Source: an archaeon | Lineage (GTDB): Archaea; Micrarchaeota; Micrarchaeia; Norongarragalinales; UBA97 | NCBI GenBank assembly: GCA_020057405.1 | Contig: JAGVFW010000003.1 | Coordinates: 1 to 64,000, forward strand | Reading direction: 5' to 3' | Length of the DNA stretch: 64,000 bases | Notes under the pieces: model-generated | What the model saw: only the letters and a program-made list of their open reading frames with translations | Database searches by the model: none | What the model was told of the DNA's origin: nothing | In this document: positions 1 through 8,127 of the stretch, one piece after another | Layout of the letters: the number at the start of each line of letters is the position of its first letter | Numbering within the stretch: position 1 is the first letter of the stretch | Made by a program: the position numbers and the translations under genes

Positions 1-293
1 ATCACCTGCGCCGCCTCAGTTGGCGCGAATGCAGCCGCAACCTGCAACATCGCAGCCTTCACCGCCGCAGGCACAACCGGAACCTCGTTCTCGAGAACGT
101 CAATCCCCATCGCCTACACGGACTCCCGCTCGACAATTGCGCACACCGACACGGGCTTCGTCGCAGGCAAGCTCGAGTAAGTTCCCTTTGGGGGCCTTTT
201 GGCTCCAACCTCTCTTTTTCTAAAATTCTTTTTTCTTTAACTCCTTAGCCTGCTCGCTGCAAAACGCTTTTATGCTGGCACTGGCGAATCACA

Positions 294-740
294 ATGGTGA
301 AGCGGCTTTTCGCAATTTTCTTGCTCGTGCAAATCGGCCAGCTTGCCGCTATTAGCGAAACGCGGACTTTCTCGGCTGAGGCAAGCACGATAGAGAAGCT
401 CGTTGAAGTGCAGGCTGACTTTTCACTCGAGTCTTTGCTGCCTGGGGTCGAATACGCTGGCTCATTGCGCGTTGACTACGCCGTGCCGGCAGCCTCGTTG
501 CGCAACATCAACGTACCCGAGGTAGTGATTCATGTGCGGGCAAGCGGAGTAAAGGGAGACACCTGGTTCTATTTCCGTGGCCTTGACGGCAAGTCTCAAC
601 AGGCTGCTGGCACGGTTGACTTTGAACTAGAGTGCGTAGTAGCGCAAGGCGCTTGCGACCCGGAACGCTCTACTCTTTCGGCTACTGTGCCGGTCTACTA
701 CCTGGCGCCAAAGGCGCAAGCGGCGGCGACGACGGAGTGA
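294..740 (+). CDS. secreted/hypothetical protein, N-terminal part (signal peptide); possibly the 5' half of a frameshifted gene with 632..1228
   Basis: Signal-peptide-like N terminus (MVKRLFAIFLLVQIGQLAAIS) and beta-rich body; a -1 frame ORF continues directly after its stop. Confidence 0.55.
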   Translation: MVKRLFAIFLLVQIGQLAAISETRTFSAEASTIEKLVEVQADFSLESLLPGVEYAGSLRVDYAVPAASLRNINVPEVVIHVRASGVKGDTWFYFRGLDGKSQQAAGTVDFELECVVAQGACDPERSTLSATVPVYYLAPKAQAAATTE

Positions 741-1228
741 CGGTGGTGGCGCAGCTTGATGACTTCCAAACCGAGCCGCCGGCAATTGACTTTGGCTCTC
801 CACAGCCGTCCTGGCAAGAGTCGGGCCAGTCCGAAGCACCGATAGGGCAAGAAAGCCAATCAGCTAATGCCGTTGGACAAGCGGGAGGCGTGCAGGGTTT
901 TGCCAGCGAAATTGCCTCCCTTCCGGGAAAGGCATTCGAGGAAGTAAAGCAATTCATTGGCGAAAAAACCGGAGTTGGTAGTAATCAGAACGAGGAAAAT
1001 CCGGTTGGGCGCGGTAACGGTGAGAACTTATTGGTCGAGGAAACTCAGCCGAGCCTAGTTCAAACAACGAAAGAACGTGCCAGCGACCCCTTTTCTGGCT
1101 TTGTCATTGCCGTAACGCGCGATTGGCTAACTAGCTTGCTTATTTTGGCAGGACTTGTGGCAGTAGTGTTAATTGCTACAAAGAAGCGCGACAAAGAAAA
1201 TGACGCGGGCGCCGGACGCGGCTTTTAG
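632..1228 (+). CDS. hypothetical protein with C-terminal TM anchor (likely real from about 735 onward)
   Basis: C-terminal TM segment SLLILAGLVAVVLIATKKRDKEN; acidic linker; overlaps the preceding ORF in the -1 frame. Confidence 0.45.
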   Translation: MRSSARRLRPGTLYSFGYCAGLLPGAKGASGGDDGVTVVAQLDDFQTEPPAIDFGSPQPSWQESGQSEAPIGQESQSANAVGQAGGVQGFASEIASLPGKAFEEVKQFIGEKTGVGSNQNEENPVGRGNGENLLVEETQPSLVQTTKERASDPFSGFVIAVTRDWLTSLLILAGLVAVVLIATKKRDKENDAGAGRGF

Positions 1229-2676
1229 GCGGGCGACCACTTGGGCCCGCTTGGCGTATCCTGCAAGAGGACGCCGTGCTCCAAAAGTTCTTCGCGGATT
1301 TTGTCGGCTAGCTTGAAGTCCTTGGCTTTTCGCGCCGCCTCGCGCTGGGCCATCTTTTCTTCAACCCACTTGCGCAGGTCGGCGGGCAGCTTCTTTTCCT
1401 CCATGAGAGGGAAAATGCCCAGGACATGGTCGAAGTGTTCGAGTGCCAAGAGAACTAGCATTGCGCTCTTCTCAGACAAGGAACCAGTGGCAAGAAGCTT
1501 GTTGGTCTCGCTGACGAGTTCGAAGACCACGGCAATGGCTTGCGGAGTGTTAAGGTCGTCAAAAAGGACTGCGTCGAACGCTTTTTCGGCGGCACTGCAG
1601 GCGGTCTGCGCTGCCTTCTCGTCGGTGCCTACCTCGATTTTGGCACTAGTTAGCTTGTAGTCGGGCTTGAGTTTGGCTAGCTCGAGCATTTGGGTGCGGA
1701 AGAGGGCGAGGCGCTTGACTGAACCCTCGGCGGCCTCGAGAGACTCGAAAGTGAAGTTTAGCTGGGTGCGGTAGTGGCCGGCTAAGAGGAGCCACCTGAC
1801 TGCTGCTGGCGAGTGCCCGCGGGCGAGGACGTCGCGCAGGGTGAAGAAGTTGCCGAGGCTCTTGCTCATTTTCCTGCCGTCGACGAGTAAGTGCTCGCAG
1901 TGCGCCCAGTGGAGTGCAAGAGGCTTGCCGCTTGCTCCCTCTGACTGCGCGATTTCGTTTTCGTGGTGCGGGAAGATGAGGTCAACACCGCCAGCGTGCA
2001 GGTCGAAGGGTTGGCCCAGGTATTGCGTGCTCATTGCGCTGCACTCTAAGTGCCAGCCCGGCCGGCCTTTGCCAAAGGGCGAGTCCCAGCCGACTTCCCC
2101 GTCGCCGGCGTCGTGCGCCTTCCAGAGGGCAAAGTCGCTGGCATTGTCTTTATCGTAATTGTCGTTCTCCACGCGTGCCCCAGCCCTTAGCTCGTCCATT
2201 TTGAGGCCCGAGAGCCTGCCATAGTGCTTGAAGCTTTTGACCGAGTAGTAGACGCTGCCATCGGCGGTCTTGTAGGCAACGCCTTTAGCAATCAGGGCGC
2301 GGATTAGCTCAATCATTGCCCCCACGTGCTCGGTTGCCCGCGGAGTGTGGTGCGGCTTTTTGATGCCCAGGCGGGCGAGGTCCTCAAAAAACGCGTGCTC
2401 AAAGCCTTGGGTGAAGTCTTTTAGGGGCACGCCCGCCTTTTGCGCGCCCGCTATTGTCTTGTCGTCGACATCCGTGATGTTCATGACGTGGTTAACGGGG
2501 GTGCCTGAGAGTTCGATGGTGCGGCGCAGGACGTCCTCGAAGACGAAAGTGCGGAAGTTGCCTATGTGGGCGTAGTCGTAGACTGTCGGGCCGCAGGCGT
2601 AGAAGCGCACGGACTTGCCGTCGGCTGCCTTCAGGGGCTTTTTCTTGCGCGAGAGCGTGTCAAAGAGCTGCAGCAT
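1225..2676 (-). CDS. cysS: cysteinyl-tRNA synthetase
   Basis: FYACGPTVYDYAHIGNFRTFVFEDVLRR, GWHLECSAMS, KMSKSLGNF motifs. Confidence 0.97.
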   Translation of the reverse strand: MLQLFDTLSRKKKPLKAADGKSVRFYACGPTVYDYAHIGNFRTFVFEDVLRRTIELSGTPVNHVMNITDVDDKTIAGAQKAGVPLKDFTQGFEHAFFEDLARLGIKKPHHTPRATEHVGAMIELIRALIAKGVAYKTADGSVYYSVKSFKHYGRLSGLKMDELRAGARVENDNYDKDNASDFALWKAHDAGDGEVGWDSPFGKGRPGWHLECSAMSTQYLGQPFDLHAGGVDLIFPHHENEIAQSEGASGKPLALHWAHCEHLLVDGRKMSKSLGNFFTLRDVLARGHSPAAVRWLLLAGHYRTQLNFTFESLEAAEGSVKRLALFRTQMLELAKLKPDYKLTSAKIEVGTDEKAAQTACSAAEKAFDAVLFDDLNTPQAIAVVFELVSETNKLLATGSLSEKSAMLVLLALEHFDHVLGIFPLMEEKKLPADLRKWVEEKMAQREAARKAKDFKLADKIREELLEHGVLLQDTPSGPKWSPA

Positions 2677-2737
2677 CGTTAAGCTTCAATGAAAACGCTT
2701 ATTTATACGGAGGGGACAAAGAGGGTTTGGTGGAATT

Positions 2738-3415
2738 GTGGTGTTTGTACGGTGGCTTGGCCACTCAAGTTTTGAGCTAATCATGGAGGGCAAGACTATC
2801 TTGCTTGACCCGTGGTTTGACGGCACTCCTAAGCAAATGACGCGGCTCGTCCCGCCCGCGATTAGCGAGGACAAGATTCGCGCCTGCGACCTGATTTTCA
2901 TCAGCCACGAGCACTTTGACCACTGTTCCCCATTTGATGTCAACTCAATAGTGCAACGGACTTACGCGCACGTCGTGGCGCCTGAGGAGAGCATGGCGCT
3001 ATTAAACATTCCTACGCGGAGCAAGGTGAGTGCGAATGCGGGCGAGACGTTCACTTTTCATGGCATTGACGTTGAAGTCGTCGAGGCACGCCATCCCCAG
3101 AGCGTAAACCCGGTCGGGTACATCATCCGCGGCGAAGGCAAGAGCGTGTACTTTGCGGGCGACACTTACGAGTACTACGGCATGAGCGAGTACGACGTTG
3201 ACGTGGCGCTTTTGCCCATTGGGGGAACCATTTGCATGGACCCCATCGCTGCTCTCAAGGCGGTTAAGACGATGAAGGCCAAGTACGTCGTGCCAATGAG
3301 CTACGACACTTTCACTCAGCTAAAGCAAGAGCCCCGCGACTTTGCCGCCCGCGTAAAGGCCTCGACGAAAACGAGCCCGGTTGTGCTGAAGCTAGGCGAA
3401 GGCTTCGACATCTAA
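2738..3415 (+). CDS. metallo-beta-lactamase-fold hydrolase (UlaG/UPF0173-like)
   Basis: WLGHSSFELIMEGKTILLDPW, SHEHFDHCSPFD, YFAGDTYEY, LLPIGG motifs. Confidence 0.9.
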   Translation: MVFVRWLGHSSFELIMEGKTILLDPWFDGTPKQMTRLVPPAISEDKIRACDLIFISHEHFDHCSPFDVNSIVQRTYAHVVAPEESMALLNIPTRSKVSANAGETFTFHGIDVEVVEARHPQSVNPVGYIIRGEGKSVYFAGDTYEYYGMSEYDVDVALLPIGGTICMDPIAALKAVKTMKAKYVVPMSYDTFTQLKQEPRDFAARVKASTKTSPVVLKLGEGFDI

Positions 3416-3452
3416 ATCTATAAGCATACATTTAAATTGATGCTTTTTCTAA

Positions 3453-3725
3453 ATGTTTACGGTGAGTTCGCATATGTCCAATACTACGACAATGACGATA
3501 AACGTGAGGAAGGATGTCCTTGACGAGTTTAGGGACGCTGCGGGGAAAGTGTACGGGGGAGGCAAGGGCCACCTCGGCAAGGCGGTGGCGGAAGCGCTTT
3601 CTTCTTGGGCCTCATTACACAAGCGCGGGAGTGCGGAGGAGAGGGCGCTAAAATTGCTTGAAAAGGGATACCACTTGGGTTACGACGCAAAGAAGTTGAG
3701 GCGAGAGGACATCTATGACCGTTGA
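3453..3725 (+). CDS. ribbon-helix-helix-like antitoxin (VapB-type)
   Basis: Small basic protein, 'TMTINVRKDVLDEFRD' RHH-like start; overlaps the downstream PIN ORF. Confidence 0.7.
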   Translation: MFTVSSHMSNTTTMTINVRKDVLDEFRDAAGKVYGGGKGHLGKAVAEALSSWASLHKRGSAEERALKLLEKGYHLGYDAKKLRREDIYDR

Positions 3726-4149
3726 AAAGCCGGTTTTCATCGACACTAACGTGCTAGTGTACGCCTCCGACTTGGACAGTGCGGACAAGCGAGAGAAAGC
3801 CAAGGAAATCGTTGAGAACGTGTTCGCAGGCAGGCTAGTGGCCTCTGTTTCAAACCAAGTGCTGTCCGAATTTTTTTACGCCGTAACTCGAAAGACCGCA
3901 AGCAGGATACCGCCCCTAGAGGCAAGCGAAATCGTGCAAGCCATTGTCGGCTCGCCTAAATGGATGAAATTCAATTATACTGCTGAAACGGCGAGGAAGG
4001 CGGCTTTCGCAAGCGCCAAAACGGGCAGCAGTTACTGGGACGAGCTGATAGTCCAGACTATGCTAGAGAATGGCGTGGCCACCATCTATACCGAAAACAC
4101 CAAGGATTTTGAAGGCAAAGGCATCCAATTAGTCAACCCGTTCAAGTAG
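3715..4149 (+). CDS. vapC: PIN-domain toxin (VapC-like ribonuclease)
   Basis: FIDTNVLVYASD start, conserved acidic residues (SEFFY, YWDELIV, TENTKDF). Confidence 0.88.
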   Translation: MTVEKPVFIDTNVLVYASDLDSADKREKAKEIVENVFAGRLVASVSNQVLSEFFYAVTRKTASRIPPLEASEIVQAIVGSPKWMKFNYTAETARKAAFASAKTGSSYWDELIVQTMLENGVATIYTENTKDFEGKGIQLVNPFK

Positions 4150-4237
4150 AGTAGCCCCCAGCTTGTTCGGCTTCACCCAACTGTTTTTATAGCATTACGG
4201 AGCTAAGGAACTTACACACATCTAGAGGTGCGTTTTA

Positions 4238-4651
4238 ATGGGAGTTATTGGCGGAAGAGTTGACAGTTTTTCGGCAAAGCGCAAGAGCGACGAGGCAATC
4301 AAGTCACTAAACATCAACATCCTCATTGACGAGGTCCAGCGGGACGGCAGGCTGCTTAAGATAAACTACACTTGCCGCACGGGGTATTCGCCCGACGCTG
4401 CGGAGCTTGAAGTCAAGGGAACGATGATGTGGGAAGAGGAAAATGACGCCAAGGCAAAGGCAATCCAAACCGAGTACGACAAGGCAAAGCGCCTGCCCGA
4501 TCAGGTTGCTGAAGAAGTCATCACCGCAGTAAACTACACGAATTCGGCAGTCGGCACGCTCATGGCATTTGGCCTGGGCATCACCGCGCCAATCAACGTC
4601 GCCCGCGCTAAAGTCAACGCCAAGGCAGGCAGCCAAGGCAAGGCCAACTAA
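4238..4651 (+). CDS. conserved hypothetical protein
   Basis: Intact ORF with plausible archaeal start; no recognised domain. Confidence 0.6.
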   Translation: MGVIGGRVDSFSAKRKSDEAIKSLNINILIDEVQRDGRLLKINYTCRTGYSPDAAELEVKGTMMWEEENDAKAKAIQTEYDKAKRLPDQVAEEVITAVNYTNSAVGTLMAFGLGITAPINVARAKVNAKAGSQGKAN

Positions 4652-4866
4652 AACGCCCGCTTCCGGCCCCGCAAAGCCGGTTTTTCTTTACCCCTAGCGG
4701 ATGCCCTAGAGCCCCAAAATCAATACCGAAGCAGTATAATTGGCTCTGCTTTTGCCGGCCGGACCGTTTTTCGATATATTCGGGCCTCCAAGCCCTCCAA
4801 AGGCAGCTCAGAAAGAGGCGTTTTCAGCAGGGGCCATACCAAGCCGGTGTAACGGGAAAGCCGAAT

Positions 4867-4909
4867 ACGAAAAACGCGTGGCCGCCAAGGGCTGAAACCG
4901 CGTTTTCGT
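4867..4909. terminator. possible hairpin downstream of the RelE-like gene
   Basis: acgaaaaacgcg ... cgcgttttcgt inverted repeat with one bulged A. Confidence 0.4.
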
Positions 4910-4918
4910 GCTTTTGAG

Positions 4919-5182
4919 CTAGATAGGCGAATACCAGCGCTTGTACTGACCGTGATTGCCAATGAAATAGATCGTCTTGGTTCTGGAGGACAGGTCGGTT
5001 TGAAAGGCAATTCGGTAGCCGCCGACTTCCTCGATGAAGTAAGGCATGCCGTGCTCCAGGTGGCGGCTCTTTTCTTTGGTTTTGAGTTGCTCGAGTTTCT
5101 TTAAAATTCGTTGTTTGACTGCAGCGTCGAAATCCTTGAAGTGCTTGTCCCAACCGGAAGCGTACTTCAGTTCGTACGTCAT
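4919..5182 (-). CDS. RelE/ParE-superfamily toxin
   Basis: MTYELKYASGWDKHFKDFDAAVKQRILKKLEQL...GYRIAFQTD...IYFIGNHGQYKRW, typical RelE fold pattern; paired with upstream RHH ORF. Confidence 0.82.
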   Translation of the reverse strand: MTYELKYASGWDKHFKDFDAAVKQRILKKLEQLKTKEKSRHLEHGMPYFIEEVGGYRIAFQTDLSSRTKTIYFIGNHGQYKRWYSPI

Positions 5183-5238
5183 TGAAAGAAAATTAAGCCG
5201 GCGCTACAAGTAGTTGGTTTTGGCAGTGACTTGCCAGC

Positions 5239-5520
5239 CTAACTTTTTTTCAGGCCAAGCTCTTTTCGGTATTTTGCCAGCGCCTCGTCCTCGCCCATTA
5301 CCTTGCGCTTGCCGGACTTTATTTCCGCATCAACTTTCTTCATCTTTCGAGCGGCCATCAGGTCTTCGAGCTCCTGGGGGTTGCGAAGGACATTGAACTC
5401 TTTCCCCAATTCGAGAACGCCAACGCGAATGGCTTCCGAACGAGTGCGGAAGTAACCCAAGTCAACGAGGCGCTCTAGGACATCGGCAACGGCGCCGTCA
5501 AGGCGAACAACTGCTTCCAC
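5239..5520 (-). CDS. ribbon-helix-helix antitoxin/regulator
   Basis: VVRLDGAVADVLERLVDLGYFRTRSEAIRVGVLEL RHH motif; upstream of RelE-like toxin. Confidence 0.8.
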   Translation of the reverse strand: MEAVVRLDGAVADVLERLVDLGYFRTRSEAIRVGVLELGKEFNVLRNPQELEDLMAARKMKKVDAEIKSGKRKVMGEDEALAKYRKELGLKKS

Positions 5521-5672
5521 TCAAATCACCTACAAAAGACATACAAAAGTAGGTATTTATGCCTTTGTTTAGTGGGTTGCCGAATCGCTTGGCCAGCTTA
5601 CGCTGGGAAGTTTAAAACAAAGGTCGGCCGGTTTTACCCGGCCGGAATGGTAGAAAAAAAGAGATTTCCCGT

Positions 5673-5960
5673 TCAACCGAACAAGGCGGCGAGACCGGCT
5701 GAAGCCTGCTCTTCGGCTGCTGCCTCGTCCTTCTTCTCTTCCTTCTTGTCGACAGCCGCTGCGGCTACGGGGGCTGCGGCAACGACTGCGGCCTGCTTGA
5801 TGGCCTCGTCGATGTTGACACCCGTTAGCGCGCTTACTAGCTGCTTTAACTTGATTTCGTCAACGGCGACGCCGCTGGCTGAGAGGACCTTCTTGAGGTT
5901 GGCCTCGTTTACTTCCTGCTTGCTGTTGTGCAGCATCAAAGCCGCGTAGACATATTCCAT
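5673..5960 (-). CDS. rpl12: 50S ribosomal protein P1 (L12ae)
   Basis: [31 protein letters not shown]... Ala-rich hinge and acidic stalk C terminus. Confidence 0.95.
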   Translation of the reverse strand: MEYVYAALMLHNSKQEVNEANLKKVLSASGVAVDEIKLKQLVSALTGVNIDEAIKQAAVVAAAPVAAAAVDKKEEKKDEAAAEEQASAGLAALFG

Positions 5961-6003
5961 CCTAACATCCCTCTTCCAAAGTTTATTGCAAAAACATGCT
6001 TAA

Positions 6004-6846
6004 TTATGCTTGCGTAGGTGCCTCTGCCGGTGCTTGTGCCGCGGGAGCTTCTCCTGCGGGAGCCGCCTCTGCGGACTTCTCCTCGGGCTTGGCGCCCGTT
6101 GCTGCTTCTACTGCCCGCGCCTCGCGCGCCGCCTTCGTGATGAGAAGCGGCATGCTGGTGGCGTTGTAGATTTCGGCCTGGACCGCCAGGTTGACTGCGT
6201 AAGTGTGGGCGAGCGTGAGTTTCTCGATGAATGCCGTTTCGTCGACGTCGAGTGCCTCGCCGGAGTAGATGATGCCCTTGTCGAAGGCAGCCATGAGCTT
6301 GAGGCCGACTTCGATTGGCTCGATTCCTAGCTTGGCGAGGACTTTAGCGGCGTTAGCTGAAATGGGTTCGCCCTTCTTGGCGACGGTTGCGTCCCTGTCG
6401 ATGACGACTTTTCCGCCTGCAATCTTGGCTACCAGGCCGGCTTGCTTGAGTTCGGTGAGGACGGGACCGGGGGGCAGGTTGGTCTCGCCAGCAGGCACTA
6501 CTAGGTCGGCGGGCGCGATTTGGCCGGGCTTTGCCGCAGTCTTTGAGCGGCTGCCCTTGAGGGTCTTAGCGAGTTGGAACGGGTCTTGGTTGGTGAAGAG
6601 CAGCGCGGTGCTGCCGGTAAAGTGCTTTTCGAGGTCAGCTACTTCCTTTCGGCCTTCGTCAATGGCGCGCTTGAAGAGCGTGCTTCGGGCGACGATAATC
6701 TCGGCCTTGCCGCGCAACTTCTTCTTGATTGCGTTGTACTGCCTTGAGGGCAGCGACTGGAGAGTTGCCACTGCCACTACGGGGTACTTGCCGAGCGCTT
6801 CTTTGATGCGCTTGACGAATTCCGCTTTCTGTAGCTTGGTCGGCAT
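6004..6846 (-). CDS. rpl10: 50S ribosomal protein L10 (P0)
   Basis: Position between L1 and P1; L10 N-domain (KLRGKAEIIVARSTLFKRAI) and stalk-binding C-terminal tail. Confidence 0.95.
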   Translation of the reverse strand: MPTKLQKAEFVKRIKEALGKYPVVAVATLQSLPSRQYNAIKKKLRGKAEIIVARSTLFKRAIDEGRKEVADLEKHFTGSTALLFTNQDPFQLAKTLKGSRSKTAAKPGQIAPADLVVPAGETNLPPGPVLTELKQAGLVAKIAGGKVVIDRDATVAKKGEPISANAAKVLAKLGIEPIEVGLKLMAAFDKGIIYSGEALDVDETAFIEKLTLAHTYAVNLAVQAEIYNATSMPLLITKAAREARAVEAATGAKPEEKSAEAAPAGEAPAAQAPAEAPTQA

Positions 6847-6848
6847 TT

Positions 6849-7499
6849 TTAGACACCTAGGGTGATGCGAACGGGCTTGCCCATCGTGGTTTTGATGAAC
6901 ATGCTCGCCATCTTCTGTTCCGGAATCTTCTTCTCAATTGCTTCAAGGACGGCGAGCACGTTGTCGGCAATGAGTGCCGAATCCATGTCCTCGCGGCCGA
7001 TGATGCAGTGGACGGTGGGCAGGTACTTTCCGCGCGAGCGGATTGAAATGGTTGTGCGGGCGCGCTTGACTGTGTCCTTGACGTCAGCGTTGGGCACGAT
7101 TGGCTTGGGCGACTTGCCCTTGCCGGCTAGTGCCTGGCCGAATGCTTTTCCGACTTGCGCGATGAGCTGCGGTGCGGAGAGGATGGCGCACTCCAGAATC
7201 TTGTTGATTTGGGCCTTGTCGCCTGCAATCTTGGGAATGTCGGCACCCGAGATGACCATGTCAGCGCCTGCGTTCTTTGCCTCAAGGGCGAGTTGGCCGT
7301 CGGCGAAGACCGCGACTTTCTGCTGCTTGGGCGGGTTGGGGAGGAGGACGTCGACGTTGAGGCGGTTTTCGGCCTTCTTGAAGTCGACATCGACGTTGAA
7401 GTTGAGGGCCATGTCCACGCTTTGGGTGAACTTGCGCTTGCCCTTGCTCTCGCTTAGGACTTGCGACACTGCCTTCTCGATGACTTTTTTGTCGACCAT
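6849..7499 (-). CDS. rpl1: 50S ribosomal protein L1
   Basis: KRKFTQSVDMALNFNVDVDFKK.. and MGKPVRITLGV; ribosomal cluster context. Confidence 0.95.
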   Translation of the reverse strand: MVDKKVIEKAVSQVLSESKGKRKFTQSVDMALNFNVDVDFKKAENRLNVDVLLPNPPKQQKVAVFADGQLALEAKNAGADMVISGADIPKIAGDKAQINKILECAILSAPQLIAQVGKAFGQALAGKGKSPKPIVPNADVKDTVKRARTTISIRSRGKYLPTVHCIIGREDMDSALIADNVLAVLEAIEKKIPEQKMASMFIKTTMGKPVRITLGV

Positions 7500-7584
7500 T
7501 AAATTCAACTCCCCTCCTGCAACGCTTGCAGTTTAACGGGAGAAACAGGTGTAACTATCTACTGAACGCAAGGGCTTAAATTAC

Positions 7585-8079
7585 TTACTCTTTGAGCACT
7601 GAATCGAACTTGCCCGCGTCGATTTCCTTTTGCACTTCGCGGGGGTCTTTTCCTTCGACAGACGCACCTAGGGTCAGGCACGTGCCGATGACTTCCTTGG
7701 CTGCTGACTTGAAGCTCTTTCCTAGTATGGCGTCGCGCTTCATGCGAACAATCTTGGCGACTTGGACCATGGTGAGGTTGCCGATGCTCTTCTTGCCCTT
7801 AACACCCGCTTCTTCCTTTACTGGTGCGGTGAGGCCGAGTTCCTTCTTGACTAGGGAGCTTACGGGGGGAGTGCCGACTTCGATTGAGAACTCCTTGGTG
7901 GTCTTGTCGATTGTGACCTTGATGGGGACCGACATTCCTGCGAAGTCTTTCGTCTTCTCGTTGATTGCGGCAATGATTTGGCCGATGTTGGCACCGCTTG
8001 GGCCGATAGCCGGGCCTAGGGGCGGTGCAGCGCTTGCCTTGCCGCCTTCAATAACAGCCGGAATAGTCATCGTAGCCAT
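7585..8079 (-). CDS. rpl11: 50S ribosomal protein L11
   Basis: GGKASAAPPLGPAIGPSGANIGQIIAAINEKTKDF signature. Confidence 0.96.
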   Translation of the reverse strand: MATMTIPAVIEGGKASAAPPLGPAIGPSGANIGQIIAAINEKTKDFAGMSVPIKVTIDKTTKEFSIEVGTPPVSSLVKKELGLTAPVKEEAGVKGKKSIGNLTMVQVAKIVRMKRDAILGKSFKSAAKEVIGTCLTLGASVEGKDPREVQKEIDAGKFDSVLKE

Positions 8080-8127
8080 AGTAAAAACCACCCTGAGAAT
8101 GAGTGACGAATTAGAGTAGGTCGGCCA

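Noticed and set aside
20-223. 67-aa Pro/Ser/Arg-rich ORF
   Set aside because: Low-complexity reading of what is probably the 3' end of a gene truncated by the window edge; not supportable as a separate CDS.
6862-7536. 224-aa plus-strand ORF
   Set aside because: Antisense shadow of ribosomal L1.
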